Positions 38,938 through 49,732 of a stretch of 64,000 nt of DNA are shown here, piece by piece. A program made the position numbers and the translations under genes. The notes beneath the pieces are model-generated. The model did no database searches and was not told the DNA's origin. It was given only the letters and a program-made list of their open reading frames with translations. The stretch's first letter is position 1; every line of letters starts with the position of its first letter. Source of the DNA: Paramecium octaurelia (taxonomy: Eukaryota; Ciliophora; Oligohymenophorea; Peniculida; Parameciidae); NCBI GenBank assembly GCA_905182995.1, contig CAJJDP010000050.1, forward strand, positions 128,877 through 192,876, read 5' to 3'.

Positions 38938-40510
38938 ATGAAATTTAGTCAAACCCCAAAATCCACTTTAACCGAAAATTTCAATCCCCCTCCAGGCTAT
39001 TATATTGGGAATGATTTAAATGATATGCTGAATACCATCAAGACTAAACCACCCCAATAACAATTCTCGAGATCTGATCGATTTGGAGATATCCAAACAA
39101 ACATTCTTCCTCAGAGTAAAACTGTGGAAGGATTCGACAAAATTGCTTATTAAGCTTCTCTCAAGCATTCCTTTTAAAATCAAAAATTAAAAGATCACAA
39201 CTACGTATATTAAGCATAAGTATGTAAGTTTTATTAATTATTATAGTCTTAGCAACAATTGAAGAAGACTCAAGATGTTGATAAGAAAATGAAGAACTTA
39301 CTAATCAAACAAATGGAAAACTGTTTGAACTAATAACTCGAAATAACACCATCAGGACAATGCGTTTTGGATAAATCTAAACTGTTGCAAAAGTTATAAA
39401 CCATTGCCCCATTACAAGTAACATAAATCAACTAAAACAATAGCCTCCCGGTCCTGGACATTACAATTCTAATGAAACCTTAATTAAGCCCAGAGTCAGA
39501 GGAGCTATCATCAAAGAGGATAGCAAAAGAACAACCTTCTAAGAGCCATTCTTGACAGCCGATGTGATCTACGGAAAGCAATTAACTAATAATGGATAAA
39601 ACGAATCTGAATCTAATATATCACAAAAGTAGAAGCAAAAGAAAATCAAATTTGTTCAAGGGGATGAATATAACTTAGAAAAATTATTTGAAAAAGAAAA
39701 GAAGAAGAAGGAAAGACAAACTGCTCCCCCACCTGGTCATTATGAAATCGAATCCCAATTTGGAAAAATTACAGAATTGAACTATCAAAATTAATGCTTT
39801 GATAGTAGAGAACCGAGATTTAAATACATTTCAGATGAAAATCCAGGACCTGGCTAATATAAAGCTGATAATCAATTTAATGAATCTGGTGGATATATGT
39901 CCAAACTGCCTAGATAACCTCCGAAAGATAATATGATTGTTCCTGTTGGGAATTATGTTGTATAAGATTTATCAAGACCTCAAAGAAAAGATGGACTTTT
40001 CCCATCGAGCTTTGGATCTGGATCTAAGAGAATGAAAGAAGTAGTCATAACTAACGAAGTTCCTGGTCCTGGTAGTTATGATAATTTGATTTAAAAAAAG
40101 AAGCAATTTAAATACGTGTTTAGAAAGAAAGAGAAACGACCTACTATTGAAAAGTATCCTGAATCCTTTGGTTTATCAGTGGCTAAGGAATTAGTGTCTG
40201 TCAATACCACAAAAGAACGAAGCAAATCCTTACAAAAACCAGTATAAATAATATAAATCTTTAGTAATAATCCTCTATGTTTTCTTCTAATGTCCAAAGA
40301 TTTAAGGATAAAAAGATCACAGAAGAATTGGGCCCAGGAAGTTATACAGTACATGATCAATTTACCAAAACAACTTTTAATAAAGGAAATGATATTTTTG
40401 GAAAGGGTTAAAGAATCTAATAATAACAATTCTAAGAAATAGGTCCAGGGGCTTATGATGGAGATTACAAGGTTCTTAAGAAGAACTTTGTTAGAGATGT
40501 TCATTTTTGA
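38938..40510 (+). CDS. STPGR/SHIPPO (sperm-tail PG-rich repeat) protein
   Basis: About 498 residues, M-K-F-S-Q-T-P at 38938 to TGA at 40508-40510. It carries spaced Pro-Gly-rich repeats typical of the family: P-P-P-G-Y-Y, P-P-G-P-G-H-Y-N, P-P-P-G-H-Y-E, N-P-G-P-G-Q-Y-K, V-P-G-P-G-S-Y-D, L-G-P-G-S-Y-T and I-G-P-G-A-Y-D. Members are found on or inside axonemal and cytoskeletal microtubules (ODF3/CIMAP group), so a ciliary role is likely. Introns: 39220-39246, 39418-39443 and 40242-40264, giving a length divisible by three. The stop lies 18 bp from the stop of the opposing gene. Confidence 0.88.
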
Positions 40511-40528
40511 CTTTTTAATATGTGTAAA

Positions 40529-41400
40529 TCAATTAAACATATTTTACATTTTTTCCTTAAATAAATCTACTTTCTCTTTATCTTTAAACATGACCTTAAG
40601 AGTGTCGACTTATATAGAATCTTTTTCATTTTAGGATTAAACCTGCTTTGTACTGATTGCCCTTATAATAATGTTTTCCTATTTGGATCCCAAGGGTTTC
40701 ACTTCTGAAATTCCTTTAAATAATTATCCTGTATATAATATCTATTGAATTTGATTCCTGTTTATATTGATAATGAATACCTATAGATAAAGTAAAATGT
40801 TTCCTTCTCCTTAGCCTTTTCCAAGGCAACAGTCCCTTTTTCTATAACATCATTGGCATTTTTTCGAAACTTCTCGATTTCAGCCACAAGTAATTGCTCA
40901 GTCAATGCTGAATAGTCATATTTCATTTCGATTTATTTTGGTTCTTCATCATCTGGTTTTTATTCATCTTCTGCTCCTAAATTATTATGCTAAATGAAAA
41001 TACCTGCATCCTCCCCACCATCACTTTCATCTGACTTAGGAATTTTATAATCAATGCCAAATAAAGACGGCCCTGGTTTAGTCAAATCAATCCCATTATT
41101 ATTTGGCTCTTATTGATTTAGAACTGCAAACAATCCTGTGCTTGGTTTAGTTGAACCAAATAAACCTCCACTTGAATTTATTGATGCTCCCAAATTGGCA
41201 AATAAATTATTTTCATGGTTTTTAAATAAAGATTAGAATTATCCTCCTCCATTTTTCTTTTCATTAGATTCTGTCTCTTTGTTCTCCTATTTATTGTCCT
41301 AATTTTAATTGGATTCCTTCTCTTGTTATGGTTCGTTGACTTCATCTCCTTTTACAGATTCGTCTACTTTTGACTTCAAATCAACTGATTGTTAAGCCAT
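40529..41400 (-). CDS. RanBP1-domain protein with FG-type repeats (Nup50-like)
   Basis: About 273 residues. The N-terminal half is acidic and carries nucleoporin-like F-G patches (G-G-L-F-G-S, S-L-F-G-I-D). The C-terminal 100 residues look like a Ran-binding fold: L-Y-T-G-Q-L-F-K, E-N-I-I-I-R-A-I and K-V-M-F-K-D-K-E-K-V-D-L-F. The order matches Nup50/Nup2, mobile nuclear-pore proteins that bind Ran and importins. Introns: 40977-41003, which removes 27 in-frame bases, and 40758-40780 (ends CAG). The Ran-binding call is by fold pattern, without alignment. Confidence 0.75.
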
Positions 41401-41512
41401 ATTATAATAAAAAGTTTTAGTTAAATAATTAAATTTTAAGAAGGCACTTTTTTTTAATTTTTTAATATCATTGTATTTATTTTTATTTTATATTCTATTG
41501 AATAATCTTATA

Positions 41513-43193
41513 TCATGCCAAACTGCCTCCTGTCCATCTTGCCTTAATTTCTATTGTCTCCCCATTGGGTATAGATAGCTAAGCTAAAGTTCTATTGCAT
41601 TTTACCCCTTAGAGTGGGATATCATTATAATAAAGATCCAAATCAACAATCGATCTATTTTTATTTTGAGTTATTACCTATCATGGAAGCCAAAGTATTT
41701 AAATAGTTGATCCTTGATATCATTGATCGTATTATTATCTGATAGATTTTTTAATTCGAATCCTTGTTTGCTTAAATTAGCTGTTGTTTTAAACTTCAAA
41801 ATAAACTGTCCTTAATTCATTGCACCTTGTTATGAAATCATCAAATTTGATTGTGGAAATAAATCACTAACATCTGGTTATTTTTAAATTGGTTGAGAAT
41901 CCCCCAAATCAGGAGGCTCGCTATCGACCAATTTAGGCTATGATTTTATTGCAATATCATATTCAATGAACTCCTCCTCCCTTAGAATTAGTAATTCCAC
42001 AGGTGGACCTTAAAGTGAAATCATTGGAAAGTAAACTTCCAAAGCCTTTTTGAGCTCATCTCCTTTGCACAATATTGCTCTATCAGACAAATACACTCCT
42101 GGATTCTGTAGCATCTACTTTTTACTATATTTAATCACACATTTTTTACGCATATCCTCCATCTATAGTGTGTTAAATTATGTCATTGAGAGTTGTCTTG
42201 GGATTGATTTAAGCAGTCAAACTCCTTCCACAATACTTCACTGATACTCGTATATTCATTTGCAATTTAATAATAAATATATTGTCTATTAATAACTTTT
42301 TAAAATATATAAGAATAGTCACAAGATTCATGTGGAAATATTTCTCATTCCTAATCAATTTAGTAAAAGAGGTTGCTTTCATCGTTGAGGAAGGATCTCT
42401 AAACCTCATGGTTAACACTTTCGTATTGCTGTGTATATTGGGGCATCCAACTCGCACACATTATCTATCTGATTTTTTCTATTATTTCATAAAGATAATC
42501 TTTGTGCTCTTGTAAGGAATTCAAATATATTCTTTTTAGTATTTCAAGTTGTGTACAGCTAGTTCCTTCTATCATTTGGTCAATACGTTTTTCCTTATTC
42601 AAAAGTATGAAGAAATTTTAAACAATCTGAGGCACTTAATCCAAATTTTTAGACTTTTCAATCAACTTTTCAGCGATTTGTTCTGTAGTGTAATTCAACT
42701 CAAACATATTTAGAAGTGAAATTAGTTCAAAATAAAACGATTCATTCAAAAGGAATTTGATATTCTTAACAATTAAATTCCATTTCTCATTTTTAAGGGG
42801 TATTTTTTCATATTTAACCTTATCTAATCGATTATTTCTGAAAAAATAAACGACCGCAAGTTTCTTACATTTCCAATTAAACAAACTTCGAGCAACATGC
42901 TCTAAATAGGAGTAAGTACTTTGGTTTTAAAAAATAGCCTTTAATTTTTCTTATTTAGCCTAGGCCTTATCGGAGAGCCCATCTTTGTGTATGCTCTTTT
43001 TTGTGCCTGCCAAGCTCAAATAGACATGCCTTCCGATTTGAATAAAATATTCAATTAATTGTCTTTCTTCATTTAAGGCACTCCAAATTTATGGACTTTC
43101 CAATTTTATTACTTAGATTCCGGCAGGCTTGCCCGCTCCCTTTTTCATTTGTACTTCATGATTCTTCAGCTTTCTGATATTCTTCGTTAACAT
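41513..43193 (-). CDS. Multidomain protein ending in a ubiquitin-like domain with Gly-Gly
   Basis: About 533 residues. The N-terminal 270 are helical and unrecognised. The C-terminal 90 follow the ubiquitin order: Q-F-I-L-K-F-K-T (strand 1), N-T-I-N-D-I-K-D-Q-L (helix), L-Y-Y-N-D-I-P-L-Q (compare the ubiquitin F-A-G-K-Q-L-E), R-T-L-A-Q-L-S-I, then E-I-K-A-R-W-T-G-G-S-L-A before TGA. The Gly-Gly lies where ubiquitin ends, followed by three residues. A second, weaker ubiquitin-like stretch (V-S-V-K-Y-C-G-R-S-L) lies upstream. Introns 42125-42149 and 41655-41677 are good. A 31-nt GTG...CAG intron at 42429-42459 is doubtful but restores frame; a competing in-phase reading of 42160-42430 exists. 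The C-terminal half is more secure than the middle. Confidence 0.62.
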
Positions 43194-43355
43194 TATAATA
43201 TGTTAAAATGCACTTAATCAACTTTTTTCACATTTGAATAGTCCGATTTCTATTACTGCAATATTATTTCTCCATCTCAATTGAAAATTAATAATAGAAT
43301 TTATGATTAATATATAATATTTTTAAACTTATAACCGATATTTATGTTTATCACA

Positions 43356-44201
43356 TCAATCAGATACGTATTATTAATCATAATCCTCCTCCACTTACAT
43401 GCAGGCAAGTAATTCCTTAATATACAATTCGTAATCCTATTGGGTTTATTCTAATTCGTAGAATTTTTCATATCGGCTTTGCACCCTTTCTTCAAAATCT
43501 TTTTTGGAAATTAAATCTACATCATTATAAGATTTAATTAAATATTTTGTAAAAAGGCATTATAAAATGGTTTCAGCACTGCTTAATACTTTGTTATGTT
43601 GTTCTCGATACATTTGTTGTAAATCTTAGTATTACAATAACTAATGTTAGAACTTCAAATATGTAAAATACTCATTGAGAAACTTTTAATTTAACATAGG
43701 AGCCAATTTCTTTAGTGAAGGATATTCTTTATAATCTTCAAAATTATTATTCATAAGTTTTGGAACACCTTCTATAATTTGAAATTCAGGATTTGATGAT
43801 CTGAAGAAGAAGACAATACAATTTTTTTTGGATTTCTCAATAATTTTGCAATATTCTCCTACAAGTTTTGGAATCTTTATTTAAGCAGAATTTAGAAATA
43901 TCCCAGAAGCATCTCCTTTTTACTTTTGTTTTGCCTTAGACTGCTCATTCAGCTCCACTCTACTATTCTAATCGACTGTTGCTCCATTTTAGTCCTGTTG
44001 TTCAATTGCTACCCTTTTTATGCCAGTCTGCTAAAAACAAATAAATCGCCCCAAACGAGAAAGTGCCTAAATTGCTTAAGTACTCTGTTAGTCTGAGCTC
44101 CACGCATTTGTTTTCTCCAAAGGCTTCTAAGTGTTCATTCCCTTAGGCTTACCAATTTTATTTGCTCTCTTCTCGTTATTTGGATGCTACTATTATTACA
44201 T
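43356..44201 (-). CDS. Hydrophilic protein of unknown function
   Basis: Not recognised. A single uninterrupted frame of 281 residues, M-Q-Q-Q-Q-H-P at 44201 to Q-Y-V-S-D before TGA at 43358-43356. Gln/Asn/Lys-rich first 110 residues, then a more ordered region with N-C-I-V-F-F-F-R-S and a helical Tyr/Gln/Glu-rich C-terminal half. No catalytic motif seen. Only 18 bp separate its ATG from the stop of the upstream SWI3-like gene on the same strand. Confidence 0.68.
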
Positions 44202-44219
44202 TATTTAATTTAATAAATA

Positions 44220-46070
44220 TCATTAATTGTTTTCTTCATTATACATTTATAACTTTTATTATACAACTATTAATCTCTCAGCAAGCGTTTACTTCTATAA
44301 ATCTCTTATTACAATAATATACTTATTGCAATTCTAAATTGTTTTTCTCGTTCAAAACAATTTTTTCGTATTCCTCAAGAAAAGCGATTTTCTACTATAT
44401 TTTTTCCATTTAAACATTGATGATAGCATTGATACATTAATTTAATTTATTTTCTTCCTTGCTGATTTCAACAAAAGCCTTTTTGATTGAATCCTCTTTG
44501 AAATTAACAATCTAAGTTTGATCAAGGACATTCTATAAATATTACTAACACATACTAAGTTATTTTGTAAATTTGTTAACTCCTTATTAGAAGTTCCATT
44601 GCATAATTTTTCCCCATTGTGTTACTTCGATTCTTCAACCTAATTAAGGTGCTTTTGGAAAATGGAGATATGATAAGCATATAGATTGGAGGAATCTGAG
44701 AATATTTAGGGCTATTAATATTGATATAAATAATACTTCTTCACTTGCAATCCTAATGGCCAAGTCATAAATGGTCAATTTTTAGAATTGTTCCATTCCA
44801 TCCAAAGAACGAATAATTGAGGATTACTTTTTAAAGGGATAGATGAGAAAATAGATTAGGATCTAAACAACATCCAATTTGACTTTTCGATTCTAATTTA
44901 CAAATTCTGCAATTTTATCCCAACCAACTTCTGGGTTTTCCTGGATGTAATTCAACATGTCCGATAATTCCTTATCATTTAATAGATGGTCTGAGTGCTC
45001 TGCTTGATCGATTGAGATGTTTGTGCTTTTCAATCTTTCTTCAATATCAGTTTTAAAGAAGTCCTCTGCACAGAGTATGTTTGGGAAATGATTATTCCCG
45101 TAGCATCTTATACATAGAATAATTTCTTTGATATCTTTAATAGGTTTTTATTGGTACCATACTAAATTACATTTCATTTAACATGAATCGCAAATAGGCC
45201 TAATATTATTTTATCTTGTAACCTTAATTTAAGTGACAAAGCTCTTATTGAATCAATAATTTATTATTCACTTAATTAATATTGTTCCAAACTATTTTTG
45301 GATTAAAATAACTCATTAAATAAATTATCAGGAATAGCAGGCTAAGGGATAATTTTGCCTTAGTATTAGTCTGAATCCACTTGAGAATTGATGATTCCCC
45401 AGTGATTCAAAAATCCATGAATTCTAACTATGGTGCATGCATCAGCAGCTAATTGTCTCCGACATGCAGTAGTAGTCAAATAAACATTTGGAGTGTTATA
45501 ATATAAATTAATAATAAAGTTCCTATGTTTTTTATAAAGTTGAGGGGTTTTGTGTTTGTTCTCTTGATTGAAATACTCCTTAAAATTCTCCTTCTCAATT
45601 GAATGTATTTTATCAATTCTGAACCAAGAAGTACAAGAAGGTACAATGATTTCAAAAGATCTCTTTCTAGTAACAAAGGGATCTGGAGGAAAAATCTAAA
45701 AATTCTGAGGAGGCATAGGTTGATTAATCAAAGGTTGCTGCATAATTGGTTTATAGGTGGATGGAGGAGATGTAGAAATGATAGATTGTTTGGATTATTA
45801 GACTTAAATATTCTAAGGGATTCCTGGATTCATTTATGGATATAATAATGCTTGCTTAGGAGAAAGCATTGCTGAGCCCATTTATAATTGTTATTAGGCA
45901 ATTTATGATTAACTAGGTAATGTTGTTCCTTAAGACTTATTTTTGATCTAATTGGTGGATTGAGGAGGAGGTAATTGAACAATACTTTTTGGAATACGAA
46001 CTGTTGTATCTGCATCATGAACTATGAATCCATTTGCAACTTTCTTGAGAGTAACTTTAACCTATGGCAT
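44220..46070 (-). CDS. SWI3/SMARCC/RSC8-type chromatin-remodelling subunit
   Basis: Core subunit of SWI/SNF-type nucleosome remodellers, about 583 residues. Three domains occur in the family order. The SWIRM domain (about residues 130-220) has S-W-F-R-I-D-K-I-H-S-I-E, K-T-P-Q-L-Y-K, T-A-C-R-R-Q-L-A-A-D-A and W-G-I-I-N-S-Q-V-D. A ZZ zinc finger has C-D-S-C and later C-I-R-C-Y. A SANT-like region has P-E-V-G-W-D-K-I-A-E-F-V. A C-terminal coiled coil suits dimerisation. Introns: 45200-45222 (starts GTT), 44712-44736, 44533-44555 and 44295-44322. The last is optional: reading through it ends earlier at a TGA near 44275. The spliced length is divisible by three. It is divergent from the NDUFA8-like gene with only 53 bp between ATGs. 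Confidence 0.9.
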
Positions 46071-46123
46071 TTTCTTCAAATTCATTAATTTATTTATATA
46101 CAATATAATTAATTTTATATAAA
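46071..46123. promoter_or_regulatory. 53-bp divergent promoter region
   Basis: The two start codons, of the SWI3-like gene (minus) and the NDUFA8-like gene (plus), are separated by 53 A+T-rich bases. Both core promoters must either fit here or overlap the neighbouring 5' coding sequence. No motif could be singled out. Confidence 0.4.
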
Positions 46124-46640
46124 ATGAATACAAAGTCATTTGAAGTTTTGATACATTCACAATATGCCTTCCATAGATGCAGAAGTGAAGTGCACAAGTA
46201 CGAAGATTGTAGACAGACGACCTCCCCAATTCCCAAGGATCCACGTCTCTGTAGAAACACAGCGAGAGAATTGGTTGGATGCTATAAGGAGGCGTAATTA
46301 ATATGAGGTTATGATCATTAGAGAACGTATGCATCCATTGTGTTTGGCTCCGTTCAATGATGTCAGAGAATGTGTATTTAAGGCTGATGGCAATATCTTC
46401 AATTGCAAGAAAGAATCACAATAATTCGTTGATTGCCAAATGAATTAGGAAAAATATCAGGATTTCTTGGCTGTAACATCATATAATACAAATAGCTTTC
46501 AACAGACAAATAAAAAGAAGCTTTATAATTTGATTTCTTCAACTACAGAGGCCATTTCGACAAGTATAGTTGAAGTATTAGTGATTTATAAATATAAAAA
46601 GACATAATAATATTAAAAATATCGATATTTTATTAAATGA
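46124..46640 (+). CDS. NDUFA8: Quadruple CX9C protein, NDUFA8-like complex I subunit
   Basis: About 162 residues with four exact Cys-X9-Cys motifs: C19/C29, C43/C53, C64/C74 and C85/C95. NDUFA8 (PGIV) is the complex I subunit known for four CX9C motifs in two CHCH hairpins. It is oxidised by the MIA40 route in the mitochondrial intermembrane space and has a similar length. No presequence is seen, as expected for that route. One 28-nt intron, 46294-46321, joins C53 and C64 in frame. The TGA at 46638-46640 overlaps the ATG of the next gene. Other multi-CX9C proteins cannot be excluded. Confidence 0.82.
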
Positions 46641-47466
46641 GTGAACAGCCTGCCCAATATCAAGAGAAAAACCGAACTCAACAGCAAAAGTACTACAATC
46701 AGAGATCCTCTGACTATGATAATTCCTATAACAAATAACCCCAAAATTTTAAACAGACTTATTAGTACTATTATTTTCTCATCTTCCTTAGTAAAAACCA
46801 GCATCACGATAGACAAGGCAATATCAACTACTCTCACAATTATAACAACTATAGACAAAACAATTACAAATATCCTCAAAAACAGAGAGACTACTACTAT
46901 CAATCATAGCCTGATCCCGTATCCTAAAATCAAAAGCCATTCAAACAATCTGAAACCGATAAAAACTCTCAACAAACCAATAAAGAATTATTCCAATAGA
47001 CCAATCAAGATGCCCAATTCCAGAATCAAATCTAAATTGGTGGACAATCCAATCACAATCAACAATTGAATGACATTAAACCCCCAACTCATGTTTCCAA
47101 TGATAAATAAGAGCAACCAACGCAATAAATTAATGGTCCTCAATCTTAAGAGTCGGCATCTAAGGAAATCTAAAATCCATAATTTAATGAAAAAGTATAA
47201 ACAATTGCAAATGTAAATGTTGAATCAACTGCTACAATCTAAAACAATTAATAAATTCTTGGCTTTTCATAACAATAATTGATTTAATAAAAATAAATAC
47301 CATTATTAGTATAATTTTTGATTCTACCTAATGACACAACTTCACAACCTTAATTGATCCCATTAACATTAGTAATTATTAAAGTAATTATCTATAGTAA
47401 AATTTAACACAAACATACGAGTAATTAAAGTTATTAATTTAAAATGATGATTAACAATAGAGTTGA
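46637..47466 (+). CDS. Gln/Asn/Tyr-rich low-complexity protein
   Basis: Not recognised. Starting at ATG 46637 (M-S-E-Q-P-A-Q-Y-Q) the frame gives about 258 residues with introns 46765-46791 (in phase) and 47372-47397. It ends I-Q-N-D-D-Q-Q-Q-S before TGA at 47464-47466. Gln, Asn and Tyr dominate, with patches such as N-Y-N-N-Y-R-Q-N-N-Y. This is the composition of prion-like regions often found in RNA-binding proteins, but no RRM or other fold is seen. The ATG overlaps the preceding stop by two bases; no later in-frame ATG is close. Confidence 0.65.
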
Positions 47467-47553
47467 GATGTAATAAATGTGTGTGCATATAAATATTATT
47501 AACATAATAAATTACTAAATAAATATACATATTCTGGTTTTACATAAAATAAT

Positions 47554-49114
47554 TCACAAATCAGATTTGCTTTTGTTTGATTCTGTATGTGTAAGCTAAA
47601 CATTTTGTTTAACAAAGGCATAAAGATTCTCCTTGCTAAATTCTTAATCAAAATTAACTGGATTAGATGTCACCATTGGAATATACAATTTAAATCCTGG
47701 GTAATTTTCAATCTTAACACTCTCCAAATCATTGTATGACAAATCTATTTGAGCCAATACTAAATTCTAATTATCCTTCAATTCCTTAGCCAAATCTTCA
47801 AATTCTGGTTCGTAACTATTATTATTAGATTAATTTGTTACCATTTGCTACTAGATGATTGACAAAACTAAACTAAAGTATTCTTATTTGAATTCAAAAC
47901 CAATTCATCAAAAGTATCACCAACAACTTTGAGAACAGTGGATGTTTGAGTTGGAATAGGTTGAGATTTTTGTTTTCTTGCAATTTTTCCATTGTTGGCT
48001 CCATGAACAAATCTCATAACATTCTCAACAGTGATTTATCCTTCGAACTTATATACTTCGTTGGTTGTCTTGTAATAATACAATGAAGGGAATGTGGGAG
48101 TATTAATGAACAATTGACCTGTGACTTGATTCAACATATAATTATCAGAGTAAACAGAAACTACAGTGATTCTTTTTTTGATATTTGGAGCTATCAATTT
48201 TAGAACCTCCTTAGTTTCTTAACTTGATTGACTCCAAAAGAGAATCAAAGCTGGTGTATTTTTATTAAATATGGATGCATAGCTTTTGTTGTCCAATTCC
48301 TCAAATGATGGTGTTGAATTCTCATACAAGAAGTTTGTTAATTTCTCTAAGGTTATTTAATCAGTGAATTCTTTTCTTCTCTCCTCGAATGTTCTAAATA
48401 GAACTATTTGTCCTTCATCGACATCATATAATTTCTATAACAATATTTAACTCTCTTACTCTGGCATATGCTGAAGTAGTATAACCAAATTTCAAATTAG
48501 GGAATATTTTGGCTGCCAATGAATAAATCTGCAACTCAGGTTGTTGAGAATCCTTAACGAAATACAATACACTCAAGCTATTATCACTTAAAAACTAAAT
48601 TAAAAGTTAGAGATTATTAATACCTTGTAAACATCATCAATTTCATCAACTCTCGCTAATTTATCCTCAAGGGCTTGAGTTACAAAATTCATCAATCCAT
48701 TAGCACTTCTATCTCCATTATAAGGTACTGCATGTCCTTTAATTAGCAATATTATCGTTGGGAAACTCGATACTTTGTATCTATTTTCAAATTCAATTAT
48801 TAAACCTGTTCATAGCTTATTTTTCTTGATCTCCACCATTTAGTTTGGCAACAATGAAAGGCTGACCAGCTTCTTTCACTTGTGTAGCAAATTGAGAATA
48901 CTCGGGGGCAAATTGTTTGCAATGGCCACACCTATAATGAGAGGTAAAATATCAATTTAAACCATGAAGCGTAAAACTCGACTAATAAGTAATCATACTG
49001 CTTTATTGCAGCATTTATTGTATTATCATTAAGTACTAATACATCTCCATCATATGGGAATGTGTATCCGAACACTGATAATCCAATGAAACAAAGTATT
49101 AAAAACTTTAGCAT
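47554..49114 (-). CDS. Protein disulfide isomerase with one intact and one degenerate active site
   Basis: ER thiol-disulfide enzyme, about 474 residues. The signal peptide is M-L-K-F-L-I-L-C-F-I-G-L-S-V-F-G. The first thioredoxin domain has the classical W-C-G-H-C-K (Cys52/Cys55). Its codons are split by intron 48932-48962, and the domain continues with S-F-P-T-I. Two redox-poor middle domains follow. The C-terminal thioredoxin domain reads V-Q-F-C-Q-S-S-S-S-K-C-Y-E-P-E-F where Y-A-P-W-C-G-H-C-K is expected, so the CxxC is lost. The C terminus is K-S-D-L, a possible variant of the KDEL retrieval signal. Introns: 48932-48962 and 48781-48805 (both start GTT), 48595-48623, 48435-48459 and 47816-47841; the total is divisible by three. 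Confidence 0.9.
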
Positions 49115-49186
49115 AATTAAATATAAGTTTTTGTTTCTTCAGATCTTAATTAAAATTAATTTATATTTCTATTATTTTACTTTAAG

Positions 49187-49732
49187 ATGGAATACAAGCT
49201 TTGGATTACTATACATCCAGAAGAATTAGAAATTTTGGGCTTTCCAGTCAACTTAGTAGGAAATACCTCGATCAAAGAGTTATATGAATTTCTTTTAAAT
49301 ACATATGATGCAAAAAAGTTTATTTGACATCCTTAAGTTAGGGTTTAAAATAAAGATTATACACAGTGGATATCAAAAATTAACGGAATAGGAAAATTTG
49401 CATATTAAGGTGAATAAACAATATCAAATATATTTGGGAGTATGCTAAATGGTCAAATTTCAATATATACAGAGCCAGCTAAAGTTCCTAAAGATAGCGA
49501 ATTGGAAATTCTTTGTATTATAGCATCATAATTATTAGAAACTGACTATGATAGCTCATTCTGTGTAAATTTTCTCCTGTTGGATGGATCAAATGCTATT
49601 AAGGCCTCATTAGAATTTTAGTGCGAGCCAAGTACTCTATTTTCCGATGCAATAACTACATTATATTAATTTTCATCCTACCCTTAGTAATATCCAATTT
49701 ATCAAAAGAGAAATAGCGAATTTTCAATTTGA
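49187..49732 (+). CDS. Conserved-looking protein of unknown function
   Basis: Not recognised. About 173 residues from M-E-Y-K-L-W-I-T-I at 49187 to N-S-E-F-S-I before TGA at 49730-49732. One 24-nt in-phase intron (GTTTAT...GTTAG, about 49318-49341) removes a TGA. Mixed alpha/beta composition with alternating strands and helices, no membrane segment and no obvious catalytic motif. It looks like a small folded cytosolic protein. It is divergent from the PDI gene across 72 bp. Confidence 0.68.

Noticed and set aside
46613-47069. Val/Ile-rich minus-strand and Thr/Asn-rich plus-strand frames
   Set aside because: Other frames of the Gln/Asn-rich gene; composition mirrors that gene and no introns support them.
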